64,000 bases of DNA from Pratylenchus scribneri (Eukaryota; Nematoda; Chromadorea; Rhabditida; Pratylenchidae), in contig JAQSEB010000153.1 in assembly GCA_030063045.1 (NCBI GenBank), forward strand, positions 362,902 through 426,901. Direction: 5' to 3'. The position numbers and the translations under genes are program-made. Shown here piece by piece: positions 1 to 12,259 of the stretch (its first letter is position 1; every line of letters starts with the position of its first letter). The notes below the pieces were generated by a model, which was not told the DNA's origin, did no database searches, and saw only the letters and a list, made by a program, of their open reading frames with translations.

Positions 1-2190
1 ATTCCAAACATTTTGATTAATCAGAAATTTGAATATTTCAAAAATTCATGAAATCTGATGGTCTTTTTAGTTTTTGGCTTAGTCTTTTTTTGTAGTTATA
101 TTTGGAGAATAGCTTTGTTATTGAATATTCTAGGGCCCAAGCTAAAGCTATTAGGACAATCTAAATCATTCCAAACATTTTGATTAATCAGAAATTTGAA
201 TATTTCAAAAATTCATGAAATCTGATGGTCTTTTTTAGTTTTTGGCTGAGTCTTTTTTTATAGGTATATTTGGAGAATAGCTTTGTTATTGAATATTCTA
301 GGGCCCACGCTAAAGCTATTAGAACAATCTAAATCATTCCAAACATTTTGATTAATCAGAAATTTGAATATTTCAAAAATTCATGAAATCTGATGGTCTT
401 TTTAGTTTTTGGCTTAGTCTTTTTTTGTAGGTATATTTGGAAAATAGCTTTGTTATTGAATATTCTAGGGCCCAAGCTAAAGCTATTAGAACAATCTAAA
501 TCATTCCAAACATTTGTGATTAATCAGAAATTTGAATATTTCAAAAATTCATGAAACCTGATGGTCTTTTTTAGTTTTTGGCTGAGTCTTTTTTGTAGGT
601 ATATTTGGAGAATAGCTTTGTTATTGAATATTCTAGTGCCCAAGCTAAAGCTATTAGAACAATCTAAATCATTCCAAACATTTTGATTAATCAGAAATTT
701 GAATATTTCAAAAATTCATGAAATCTGATGGTCTTTTTAGTTTTTGGCTTAGTCTTTTTTGTAGGTATATTTGGAGAATAGCTTTGTTATTGAATATTCT
801 AGGGCCCAAGCTAAAGCTATTAGAACAATCTAAATCATTCCAAACATTTTGATTAATCAGAAATTTGAATATTTCAAAAATTCATGAAATCTGATGGTCT
901 TTTTAGTTTTTGGCTTAGTCTTTTTTTGTAGTTATATTTGGAGAATAGCTTTGTTATTGAATATTCTAGGGCCCAAGCTAAAGCTATTAGGACAATCTAA
1001 ATCATTCCAAACATTTTGATTAATCAGAAATTTGAATATTTCAAAAATTCATGAAATCTGATGGTCTTTTTTAGTTTTTGGCTGAGTCTTTTTTTGTAGG
1101 TATATTTGGAGAATAGCTTTGTTATTAAATATTCTAGGATCCAAGCTAAAGCTATTAGAACAATCTAAATCATTCCAAACATTTTGATTAATCAGAAATT
1201 TGAATATTTCAAAAATTCATGAAATCTGATGGTCTTTTTTAGTTTTTGGCTGAGTCTTTTTTTGTAGGTATATTTGGAGAATAGCTTTGTTATTGAATAT
1301 TCTAGGGCCCAAGCTAAAGCTATTAGGACAATCTAAATCATTCCAAACATTTTGATTAATCAGAAATTTGAATATTTCAAAAATTCATAAAACCCATTGG
1401 TCATTTTTGTTTTTGGCTGAGTCTTTTTTTGTATTTTGGAGAATAGCTTTGTTATTGAATATTCTAAGGCCCAAGCTAAAGCTATTAGGACAATCTAAAT
1501 CATTCCAAACATTTTGATTAATCAGAAATTTGAATATTTCAAAAATTCATGAAACCTGGTGGTCTTTTTTAGTTTTTGGCTGAGTCTTTTTTTGTAGGTA
1601 TATTTGGAGAATAGCTTTGTTATTGAATATTCTAAGGCCCAAGCTAAAGCTATTAGAACAATATAAATCATTCCAAACATTTTGATTAATCAGAAATTTG
1701 AATATTTCAAAAATTCATAAAACCCATTGGTCTTTTTTTGTTTTTGGCTGAGTCTTTTTTTGTATTTTGGAGAATAGCTTTGTTATTGAATATTCTAAGG
1801 CCCAAGCTAAAGCTATTAGGACAATCTAAATCATTCCAAACATTTTGATTAATCAGAAATTTGAATATTTCAAAAATTCATGAAATCTGATGGTCTTTTT
1901 TAGTTTTTGGCTGAGTCTTTTTTTGTAGGTATATTTGGAGAATAGCTTTGTTATTGAATATTCTAGGGCCCAAGCTAAAGCTATTAGGACAATCTAAATC
2001 ATTCCAAACATTTTGATTAATCAGAAATTTGAATATTTCAAAAATTCATGAAACCTGGTGGTCTTTTTTAATTTTTGGCTGAGTCTTTTTTTGTAGGTAT
2101 ATTTGGAGAATAGCTTTGTTATTGAATATTCTAGGGCCCAAGCTAAAGCTATTAGAACAATCTAAATCATTCCAAATATTTTGGCTGATT
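1..2190. repeat. Satellite array, ~167-bp unit, about 13 copies
   Basis: Head-to-tail copies of a ~167-bp AT-rich unit starting ATTCCAAACATTTTGATTAA. Copies begin at 1, 168, 335, 503 and so on to about 2180, where the last is truncated. Copies differ by a few substitutions and by T-run length; two variants lack about 10 bp after TTTTTTTGTA. Each unit holds the short landmark TCTAGGGCCCAAGCTAAAGC. The array runs off the left edge, so its true size is unknown. No coding capacity. Confidence 0.97.
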
Positions 2191-2199
2191 CTATAATTG

Positions 2200-3480
2200 C
2201 AAGAAAAGATTATTAAATAGAAACCTCGGCTGAATAAATGCTCCACAAAAATTTAGTCATTAATTTTTCCATTTATTCGAAGAGAATCGGCCAACTTTAG
2301 TTTCCACATTATCCGCTGTTGTCGACATTTATTATCAAATTGAATAAAAAATGTAGAAAATTGCCTGTTTTTCCAGAATTATTTGATTAAAAAAGCACAC
2401 CAATTTTTATTTTAATTTGGATATTTTTTTTATTAAAGCCACTATCATTCATTCTTTCATTCATATTTTAATAAATATTTATAAACCTTTTTACAATAAG
2501 CAAACAATTTCGGCCTTTGATAATTGCATGCCACTTTTTCCATTCTTTATTTTAGGCTCAAAAACACAAAATTTAAGGACACAAGCCAAATTGTTGTAAA
2601 TGCCATAAATTCAAGATGTTGTCAATCCGCAAATGTGCCAATTTTTGATTGACTGACAAATGACGAAAATGATGATCAAAACAAGCATGCACCAAGATAT
2701 CAGTCAGAAATGAAGCTCCTCCAAATGTGGACAACATCGATGCAAAATTGTTTATTAAATTTATTTAAAAATGTTAGATGCTGGATGTTAGGAGAAAATT
2801 GGCAAATGGTGTTTCAAATTACAAAGTCGTCTCTCTACTCTATTATAGAGTTGGTTTTATCTGATGAAGTAAAAGTAATTAAAAGGAAAATGCGTATTTG
2901 ATCCAAAGGAAAGGATATATTTTTTTCGTTGTATTCAAATTTGTAAACAAAACACCAAAATTTTTATAGAATAAATGCCTTAAAGAATGGTGAATAGCCA
3001 ATGTATTTGCAATTGCAATTGCAAGTGCAAATTGTATAATAACAAAAAATTTCAATTGTAAATTTTTCTAAAAAGCTAATGGACTCTTTGATTGAGACAA
3101 TCCTATAAAATTGGTGTGTTCGTATTTTTTTAATTGCTTTTGAAAATTTCATTTTACTCGACAAAGATTATCTTCGCCTGCAGAAAATTTTATTTTTACT
3201 GAAAATTTACACAATTTTCTTGTCCAATTTTTATAGCTAATACTTGAAATACGATAAAAATTTGATGTAAGCAGCCTATAATTCGCGTGGGCCATTAAAA
3301 GGAAAAAAAAATGTTCTCCAGACACTTTGATGCTAGATTTAGGATGGGCGAATAGAAAAAATTAATTTAAAAAAGTCATCATTTTTCAATATGAAATTTA
3401 ATCGTAAATTTAATTTTGGCATGAAATTTATGCGACTTTTTTTTAACAGATCCAATCAAATCTTTTCGAATTTGTCTCAT
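2200..3480. other. Non-coding spacer holding a duplicated flank
   Basis: No supportable gene. The stretch about 2210-2960 is a diverged direct copy of sequence at 10089-10113 plus 12380-12890: both share the phrase CGGCTGAATAAATG (or TTGGCTGAATAAATG), and the words ATGCCATAAAT, GATGTTGTCAATCCGCAAATG and a later AAATGTGGAC. Short open frames here are not conserved between the copies. Confidence 0.7.
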
Positions 3481-3536
3481 CTTCAAGTAAATATGGCATG
3501 ATATCGGCCAACAAGAAGAAAAATGTGACAGCGCAT
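3481..3536 (-). pseudogene. Decayed signal-peptide exon of the cysteine-rich gene
   Basis: Closely resembles the first exon of the intact neighbour at 6910-6970, including the ends (ATG-x-GC... and ...CCATATTT-x-CTTGAAG). It is 56 nt instead of 61, so the frame is broken, and the donor after CTTGAAG reads AT instead of GT. It lies just past the 3' flank of the intact gene, so it marks a third tandem copy whose body has been lost. Confidence 0.75.
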
Positions 3537-3872
3537 TGAAGCCAATTATAATTAAAGAAGAATTGGTCAGCAAAATTTGTTGGAGTGTAAATGTCAAATA
3601 TTTGCCAAAAAAAATTCTCACTAAAATAAGAAAATGACCAAAATGGGTCAAAAAGTGAAATACAACAATCATTTAACATTTATTTCGGGTGCCCTTATTC
3701 AACACAACATTTGGAGGGTCGGGCCCCATTCAACATTCCCTCAAAAATATTTAAAAAATTATGGAAAAAAGATGCATTTTATCTTTGTCATCTTTTCCAA
3801 ATTTCCTTTACTTCTTTCTTCAAATGCCCATGGCCATAATCGCCAAAGGCTTCATTGCCAACAAGGCCATAA

Positions 3873-6800
3873 CTAAATAAATAAAATAAAATAAAATAAA
3901 AATATAATTAAATTAATATTAATTGAATTATTTTCACCTCCTCCCATCATTGCCAGCAGCACCAAAAAGGATGATGGTGACCCATTACTTTTGCCGGCAT
4001 TGCACAAATCCTTGTCCGAGCATTGGAAACATTTGCAACCCCACTTTTCTGATGGACATCTTCCGCAATCGCGATAATCTAAAAAATTAATAATCAACTT
4101 TTTTCCTTTTTTGGTTAAATTGCTTATTTTTGAGATAATTAATTAAAAAAAAAGAATTCTATAAATTAGATTTTGTTTTTGAATGTTTTATCCTGGAAAA
4201 TCTTTTTTATTTAAATAGTTATTCATTAATTTTGGCGCCATTTCTAACAAATTATTTTTTAAAATCTTTAAACTATATTTTAATTTTGGCAATGTGATGG
4301 CTAGAATCCGAAAAAATGGATTGTGCAAAATTATGAAAATTTTCTGGACTTCAAAAATATTGCGATAATCCGCTTATTAGTCAGAAATCCCGCCATTCTC
4401 AATTCAGATTTTTCATTGTGTCAAAATCAAATCTTAATAAAATTCTGGCTTGTAATAAATAAATTTCACTGAATAACATTTTTCTATAATAGCTTCTTTT
4501 TAATTCTATGAGTCTTTTTACAAAAAATGAACTTACTGGAAATGTTAGCAGGGTTAGGGCCGAGGCATTTGACCTTAAGGCAAGCCTTGTTTTTGATACC
4601 GTCAGCCTTGCAATCCATCGTTTCATAGCCCTTTTTATCATCTCCCCAATAGCATTGGCTCACCAGATCTGCAAATAATAATTATATTAAAATATTATTT
4701 GTTTCATGAGCATTGGAATAAAGTGAAAATATTTTGACTTTTTATATCCTTTTTTTCTAAATCCATAATTATTTTTGGTTGCTTGCTTTTTTACTTCAAT
4801 TTCTTATTCAAACCATTTGGAAAAATTATGTTTACCCGATTCCATTCCCACTAAAAAATGCATAATATTTGTCAATTCAACAATAATGTAGAATTTAAAT
4901 ACCAACCTTCTTTATTGCACATCTCCCCAACGCAATCGGTGCATTTACAGCCTTCGGGCAGAAGCAGTTCGGCCGGGCACTTTCCGCAATGTTTATATTC
5001 TTATAAAATATAAATATTATATAAGGAAAATTTAATAAAGAATAATTTCAACCTTCTGCGCCTGCTGAGGTGTCGAAAGGATGAATGCGATAATCTAGAC
5101 CGATGGTGAGTTCTACAATCTTGATAGCGCCACAATCGATCGTAAAGCAAGCATCATTATTCAAAATTGTGCAATTTTCCTTTCCGTAATTACCAATTTT
5201 GCCTCCATAACATTTTTTAATGTTGCCTCCTACATAAAAGAGAAATAAATTAACATAATTTTACACTACAAACAATATACAAAGACTAAATATGAGGAGA
5301 GAAAGAATTAAAAGAAAAAATTTGTTGATATAGGATTTGGTTAAGAATTTTGGCTTTATTTAACTTACAATATTCGTAATAGAATGTCAATTTTACAATA
5401 GTTGCTTATTTGCAATTAATTTTATCGATTTCTTTATTAGATTTTTAAAGGAACCTATTTGCCATTTTTTAAGTTGATAAAGATTATTTGGCAAATCGAT
5501 GTTATTCAGATTCGTTAAGATTATCCTAGCCCTAGTCCTTCCTAACTCCCAATATAGCTCGTCCCAATCTAATCCTGCTAATTCTTAACAACATTTCTTT
5601 AATGTAATGATAAATGAATGATATATGGGTAAAAAGGCTATCATTTGATCTATTTTTTTGTCAAAGTGCCGTTAATTTTTCTGGACAATAAAATATCGGA
5701 GATAATCCCCATTTCCCACCTTTGGATTTGACCGGTTCGTTGTTGCACATATCCCCTTTGCAAGTTTTACATTTGCAAGCGGGGGAGAATGAATTATCCG
5801 GACATTTTCCGCAACTTTTGCCATAGTCTTAATAAAGTGAATATTTAATTATATTGTATTTAATGATCATCATTACCATCCATGCCCGTCTTTCCTTCGT
5901 TGCACACTTTGGTGTAGCAGGCATCGTTGTTGTAAAAGTCGCATTCCATCTTGCCATAATTACCAGAAAAGTTGTCCGGCTTACCCTCGTAGCAGAATTT
6001 GATGGAACCTAGAAAAAAAATAAATAAAAGATTGAGATATAATAATGTAATATGTTAGAAGTTAGATTAAATATGGGCCATTACAGGTGTCAAAAAAAAT
6101 TTAAAACAAATTGGATAAAAATAAGAAATTTAATGATTTTTGTTTAAAAAATGCTATGTTAATAAAATAGAAATGATAGATAGGAACCAAATTCTTTTTT
6201 CTTCGATTTTAATGTTCTTCCTGGCCAATTAAAAAACAATTCAATCCTCCTATTTCCAACCTATGTCCTCGTCCTTATTGCACAAATCCTCGGTACAATT
6301 TGTGCATTTGCAGCCAGTACCAACAAATTGATCCGAACACATGCCACAACCCTTCTGGCCTTAAAATTAAAGCAGAATTTAAGAAGAAAATAGACACCAT
6401 ATTTCTTTATTAAGGTAAAGCATTCTTTAAAAATAAGCAATAGCCCAATTTGGAGGGTTTGAAAACAGTAAATAGAGAAAATTCTATAAATTTTTTTGAT
6501 TATATAAGGTTGGGATTATTTGAAGTCAGAAAGTGGATTTTTTTAGGGTGTCTCAAAAAAGTTGTTCAGGATTTGCTATAATTTTAAAATTGATGGAATT
6601 AAAAACCGAAAATTATGAAAAATTTTCCTAAAAATAAATAAAATTTTGAAAAAAAACGAAATTTTAATTCAGAATTGGGATTTGATGGTCTAAGTATTGT
6701 TATATTTAAGCAAATAATAAATGGATATTGAAAAAAGTTAATAAAGATTACTTTTGCGTCCGGCTGTTTCGGTACAATTCAGCGAGAAGCAACCTTTGCC

Positions 6801-6970
6801 GCATTCCACCTTTACATAACCTTCTGATTTATATCCATAATAGCATTGTTTCTCGGCAGCTGGAAAATAAAATATGAAATCTAAACTCATCTTTTTTCCT
6901 TTCCCTTACCTTCAAGGAAATATGGCACGATGTTGGCCATCAGCAAAAGAAGGAAGATGAGACGGCACAT
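3873..6970 (-). CDS. Secreted/GPI-anchored four-module cysteine-rich protein (Ly6/ET-like)
   Basis: Ten exons by eye: 6970-6910, 6859-6752, 6359-6261, 6008-5877, 5827-5720, 5229-5053, 4999-4907, 4850-4836, 4668-4537, 4078-3873. Exon 1 encodes a signal peptide (MCRLIFLLLLMANI). Four repeats follow, each made of two exons: a first half with CY-x-G and a C-x(6-7)-C pair, and a second half with CGKCP-like, CKC-x2-C and a final (D/E)(L/M)CN. All junctions keep phase 1. The tail after the last LCN is hydrophobic (SSFLVLLAMM), as expected of a GPI signal. The cysteine pattern and terminal CN resemble three-finger Ly6/uPAR domains or the nematode ET module; I cannot separate these by eye. Role unknown, probably cell surface. 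The start is fixed by the signal peptide. The 3' end of the last exon is the weakest part of the model. Confidence 0.8.
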
Positions 6971-6999
6971 TGAAGACCGTTTCAATTGGAGATAGATTG

Positions 7000-8085
7000 G
7001 TAAGAAAATTGATGAGAAAGATTAAAATTTTTGATTCTGAAAATTTAATAAATTACAATTATAAAATTAATAATTTTTTACTAATAAACATTAAAAAGCT
7101 GATTTACGATTTTAATAAAAAGTGAATGAAATAGGGGAAAAGCGATGGTTAAAAATAAATGAATGTGGAAAACAAATTTATCCAAATGAAAATTTTATTC
7201 AGAATAATAAAAATGATTCATCCAGAGCCAGCGGGCAGAAATAATTCCTCTGCTATTTTTTCATCATATAAATTTGAAGCCGATCACACTAAAATGGAAA
7301 ATAAATTAAGTATTTGGAAAAATGATGTGATGAATATAAGGATATAATATTTAGTTTAGAAATTCTAATTAGAAAAAAACGAACAAAAAATAAATTGTTA
7401 ATAAATGGAAATAAAAATAATAAAGCAGAAAGGCCACAAAACAGGGCATTTCATTAAGCTGGGCCTATATTCATTCTTTAAGTTTAATTAAACAAGAAAA
7501 GAATTTATCAAGGCAATATGCTATTCAAAATTATTTAATTCCCTCGAAAAAGTAATTTATTAAATTTAAAAATAAATCGAAAATGGCTCTCTATAATTCT
7601 AAATTTTTTAAATTGCATTTTTATAAAAATTTGAAAAGGCTTTTAGTGCATTTTTATGGCTTTAAAAAGCTACATATATTACATTTTCTTGTTGTGCCGT
7701 GACCAAAAGAATGGTTCAAATTTCTATATATTTATACTTCAGGGAAGGATACCAGAATATGTATTAATAAAAATATCTTTGCCAACGACAAAATAGATCA
7801 ATCAAAATTCAAAAATTCTAAATATTGTGGAATTCATTTGGAACCAATTTTTTTCATAATTTATTGAAGATTTGGTTAAAAATGGAGTTAATTATCAAAA
7901 AAGCAAATAAATTAAATAATTAAAACTGCGCTTGAATTAAAATTTTTATAATGATATTCAACACAACATTGTCTGGCCCCAATCAAAGAATCTTTCAAAA
8001 AAATAAATAAAATTATAGTGGTTTCGTTCATTTATATGTTCTCCAAATTTTAGTTCATTTTTCTTCAAATGCCAGTGATGCCCAA
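7000..8085. other. AT-rich spacer; 7960-8330 copies the 3' flank at 3640-3890
   Basis: No gene seen in 7000-7950. From about 7960 the sequence parallels 3690-3890 (ATTCAACACAACATT..., TTCTTCAAATGCC..., CTGCCAACAAGGC), which is the 3' flank of the intact cysteine-rich gene. It is therefore the 3' flank of the decayed copy at 8395-9290, and it is interrupted by the MITE at 8094-8280. Confidence 0.6.
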
Positions 8086-8093
8086 CAATGTTT

Positions 8094-8280
8094 GGTACTT
8101 ACATATTATTTACCTGCAGATTTTTTCTCCCGCAAAATTACCTTAGATTACCCTCAAAATTTGAAAATCCTAGAATCACCTAAAATCATCTTTTCTCATC
8201 GTTTTACAATCATTTATGAATATTAGGATAAGAATCTCAAAAAAAATTTAAAATCTGCAGGTAGATAATACGTAAGTACC
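8094..8280. mobile_element. 187-bp MITE with 8-bp target duplication
   Basis: Terminal inverted repeats of about 31 bp with only a couple of mismatches: left GGTACTTACATATTATTTAC and right complement GGTACTTACGTATTATCTAC, both running on to CTGCAGATTTT. The insertion is flanked by a perfect 8-bp direct repeat CAATGTTT at 8086-8093 and 8281-8288. Too short to code. An 8-bp duplication fits hAT-, P- or Merlin-type elements; the GG end does not look like classical hAT, so superfamily is left open. Confidence 0.9.
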
Positions 8281-8394
8281 CAATGTTTTCATAGGCAACT
8301 GCCAACAAGGCTATAATAAAATAAATAATGGAAATTATTAATAAATTATTAATGTAATTCTAAATAAATTTGTTTGAAATTTTGCCTCCAATAA

Positions 8395-9290
8395 TGATGG
8401 CCAACATCAAGATAAATGATGATGAACCATTGGATGTTTTGTTATTGTATAAATGTTTTGTCGGTACATTCAAAATCTATCATATTTGGTTTTGGTAGAA
8501 AGTAGAAAGAGAGTTCCAACAAATTGTTTCGAAATGAATGTTATATTCAAACTTGTTGCAATGCCATTGTATAAAAATGACTAATTTATTATTGTATCTC
8601 CATATATATATTTCATAACATTGGTTTATGGAATATGGAAAAACTTTTCTATATAAGAAAGTTCTATTATATTTATTTGCACAATAGGTAAAAATTATTT
8701 AATAATTTCAAAAATAAAAAACAATTTTAAATATATTTTTCTTTTCTTTCCAAATATTTTGTTTCGTATTTGCGTTTTAGGCTTATTAGAATATCAAAAT
8801 GTTTTAAAGAAGTTATAAGTTGGAAAAGTTTACTTTCTATAATATCGATTTATTCGATTTAAATTTGATTCATTAATATAATCTTCTGGACATCTCAATT
8901 ACAAAAATATTAAGCTAATGTTTTTTGCATTCATTTACTATTTCCAGTCCCCACCTTTGGATTAGTGTAACTCGCTATTACACAAGTCACCAATGTTCCA
9001 AAAGTTTAAGAGCAGACTGGGGGTATATTTACTTGTTTGTCGTCTTCATAATCGAATTGTAGTTGATGAATTATTAGGTATAAGAAAAAATTTAATTTAC
9101 GAATTATGATCATTTGAAATAAGTAGTTGTTTTGTAGAATTTTTCTGATCTTCATATTCGACCCTGAGGCAAGTGTCATTGTTGACATAATTTCAAATTT
9201 ACAACAATGACGCTTGACGCATGATTGAACATAATGATGGATCAAATATTGTAGCTTGAGATTTGATGAATGATGATCAATAATCAAATT
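8395..9290 (-). pseudogene. Decayed copy of the cysteine-rich surface protein gene
   Basis: Fragments match exons of the intact gene at 3873-6970 in order. About 8395-8470 resembles its last exon (CCATCATTGCCAGCA versus CCAATAATGATGGCCAACA, then the CCATTGGATGTTTTG stretch). 8950-9000 resembles exon 5 (CCCCACCTTTGGATT, then a degraded CACAAGTC). 9140-9220 weakly resembles exon 4. Stops and indels prevent any continuous frame. The matching 3' flank lies at 7960-8330. The open frame at 9006-9287 crosses these remnants in the wrong register. Confidence 0.65.
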
Positions 9291-9419
9291 GTTCGGTCAA
9301 TATTGGGTGATGGAATTTTCCAATATTGTGTAATTTTAATCACTATTAAATTTAATTAATAATTATAATTTTGGAATAATCTATTTTTAAAATTAATTAT
9401 TTAATAAAGATTTCAAATA

Positions 9420-10020
9420 TATTCGCTAATTAAAAAAATTGAAAAAATTTAGTAAATCCATGAAAAACTTGTTGTCTAGTGTTTTTTTGCTCTATCTTTT
9501 TTTGGAAATGTTGATAAGAGATTTGGTTGATTTTACATTATTCTACTAGTAATTCTAAATCTTTTATAGCAATTGGATTCATTCCAAATGTATTTGATAA
9601 TTAAAAAATTTCGAATTTTCCGAAAATTCATGAAAAAATTGCGTTTTGGTGGTTTTTTGGCCCTATCTTTTTTTGGAAATGTTGATAAGAGAATTGGCTG
9701 ATTTTACATTATTCTGCTATTAATTCTTAATAAATTATAACTATGAAATCATTTCAAATGTTTTGGATAATTATCAGAATTTGATAAAATTCCGAAAATC
9801 CTCGAAAAATTGTGGTTTGGTTTGGTGGTCTTTTGGCCCTATCTTTTTTTGGAAGTTTTGATAAGAGAATTGGCTGATTTCACATTATTCTGCTAGTAAT
9901 TCTTAATAAATTATTACAATGAAATCATTTCAAATGTCTTCGCCAATTATCAAAATTTGATAAAATTCCGAAAATCCATAAAAATTGGTCTGGTTGTTTC
10001 TTTGACCATAATTTTTCATT
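9420..10020. repeat. Diverged relatives of the left-edge satellite, ~3 copies
   Basis: Three imperfect tandem copies of a ~180-190-bp unit, each with CCTATCTTTTTTTGGAA, TTGATAAGAGA and TGATTT-x-ACATTATTCT. The order of words follows the unit at 1-2190 (ATTCCAAA..TTTGAT.ATT, CGAATTT..., AAAATTCATGAAA, GGT.TTTT...TTGG), so this is an old branch of the same family rather than an unrelated repeat. Confidence 0.75.
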
Positions 10021-10249
10021 TATTTGATTTTTCTTGATAGATGTTCATTAAAATGATTATTGAAAATTAAAAGAATTTCATTTTTCAATAAACCTTGGCT
10101 GAATAAATGTTCCATCCTATATATAATTTTCCGTGATGGGCGTGTTCCAAAAAATTATTGTTTGAATTTGTCCCTGGCATAAATGACAAAATATCCAAAT
10201 AAATAAAAATAAATTTTAGAGCAAAAATGAGCAAAAATCTCACTCAAAC

Positions 10250-11990
10250 AAATTATTAGGATGTTTGGAAAAGAAAAACATAAAAATGTTTTAAATAAAA
10301 AACACAAATCTTTAGGAAAACAAACAAATGTGGGAACAACACAAAATATTTAGGAAAAGAAATCAAAAAAATTTGAGAAATAAAAATAAAAACACAAATT
10401 ATTGGAAAAAAGAAGCAAAATGTTTAAGAAAAGAAAATAGAAAATTTCGTGAATAAAAAACAAAATGTTGGGTTAACAAAAAAATGTTTACGAAAAAAAT
10501 AGAATGTTTGGAGAAATATAAATACAAACAATTTTAATGAACAAAAACACAAAATGTTTAGATAGATGAACAAAAACACAAAATATTTGTATTAAACTGA
10601 AATGCAAAAAATCTTTGAAATAACAAACAAATATTTGGAGAACAAAAATATTAAATTTTTGTAGAAACAAAAACATAAAATGTTTGGATGAACAAAAACA
10701 TATAAAACTTGGAGGAATAAAAAAACAAAATGTTTGGAGCAAATCATAATGTTTGGAGGAATAGAAAAACAAAATGTTTGGAGGAATTGAAAAACAAAAT
10801 GTTTTGAGAAACAAATACATAATATTTCGAGGAATAGAAAAACAAAATGTTTTGAGAAACAAATACATAATATTTGGAGAAATAGAAAAACAAAATGTTT
10901 TGAGAAACAAATACACAATATTTGGAGAAATAGAAAAACAAAATGTTTTGAGAAACAAATACATAATATTTGGAGGAATAGAAAAACAAAATGTTTTGAG
11001 AAACAAATACACAATATTTGGAGAAATAGAAAAACAAAATGTTTTGAGAAACAAATACATAATATTTGGAGGAATAGAAAAACAAAATGTTTTGAGAAAC
11101 AAATACACAATATTTGGAGAAATAGAAAAACAAAATGTTTTGAGAAACAAATACACAATATTTGGAGGAATAGAAAACAAAATGTTTTGAGAAATAAAAA
11201 CATTAAAATATGTGGAAAAACAAAAATATTAAAATGTTTGAGCATACAATAACATTAAATGTTTGGAGAATCAAAACAATAAAATGTTTGGAAAAACAAA
11301 AACTTAAAATGCTAGGAAAAACAAACAGTAAAATGTTTAGATAATCAAAAACATTAAAATGTTTGGAAAAACCAAAACATAAAAATGTTTGGATAATCAA
11401 AAACATTAAAATTTGTAAAAAACAAAAGCATCAAAGTTTGGGCCAAAAAAATATTAAAATGTTTGGAGAAAAAAAAAACATTAAAATGTTTAGATTATCA
11501 AAAACATTAAAATGTTTGGAAAAACAAAAACATAAAAATGTTTGGATAATCAAAAATATTAAAATGTTTGGCAAAACAAAAGCATCAAAAAGTTTGGGCA
11601 AACAAAAATATTAAAATGTTTGGAGAAAAAAAAAACATTAAAATGTTTAGATTATCAGAAACATTAAATTGTTTGCAGAATCAAAAACACAAAATGATTG
11701 GATCAACAAAAACAAAAATATTTGAATGAACAAAAACACAAATGTTTGGAGAAACAAAAACATTAAAATGTTTGGAGAAACAAAGACACAAAATATTTGA
11801 AGAAACAAAAACATTAAAATGTTTAGATTATCAAAAACATTAAAAAGTTTGGAGAAACTAAAACATTAAATTGTTTGGAAAAACAAAGACACAAAATATT
11901 TGGAGAAACAAAAACATTAAAATGTTTAGATTATCAAAAACATCAAAATATTTGGACAAACAAAAACATGAATAAAAGCAGAACAAAATC
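10250..11990. repeat. A-rich minisatellite, ~24-bp base unit with 48-bp higher-order block
   Basis: Variants of a ~24-bp word such as AACAAAAACATTAAAATGTT plus TGGA fill the interval. Between about 10745 and 11185 they form a regular 48-bp higher-order unit (GAATAGAAAAACAAAATG then TTTTGAGAAACAAATACATA...), repeated about nine times with alternating T/C variants. Long open frames on both strands follow simply from the 48-bp period and lack of stops and are not genes. Confidence 0.93.
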
Positions 11991-12204
11991 TAACAATCAG
12001 AATAGAACAAAATTAGAATTATAAATCAGAAAAAAATCAGAAGCGCTTGCCCTATATATAATTTTAGAAGTTTGGGTAAAGATTTTTGATTCTAACGATA
12101 AGAATAAAATTTTTAGGATTCTGGTAATTCAAAGAAGGAAAGGAAGAAATAAAAATTTTTTTTGCATATTTAGCATAGCATGCTTATTGTTGACTACAAT
12201 GCTC

Positions 12205-12245
12205 CTAGCTCAGGAGTTCGCCCGAAGGGCGAACTCCTTAGCTAG
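12205..12245. repeat. GC-rich perfect-loop palindrome
   Basis: Two 19-bp arms, CTAGCTCAGGAGTTCGCCC and GGGCGAACTCCTTAGCTAG, flank a GAA loop; one position mismatches. It is an isolated GC-rich hairpin in very AT-rich DNA, at the end of the minisatellite. Possibly the centre or end of a small foldback element; no target duplication was seen. Confidence 0.85.
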
Positions 12246-12259
12246 TTATGATTAATTTT

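Noticed and set aside
1..2190. CRISPR-like or telomeric interpretation of the left array
   Set aside because: Units are ~167 bp, contiguous and without unique spacers, so it is a satellite; the short-word telomere pattern is absent.
10488..11245. Overlapping 129-230-codon frames with repeats such as NILFFYSSKYYVFVSQ
   Set aside because: They arise from the 48-bp minisatellite, are open in several frames on both strands, and lack any gene structure.
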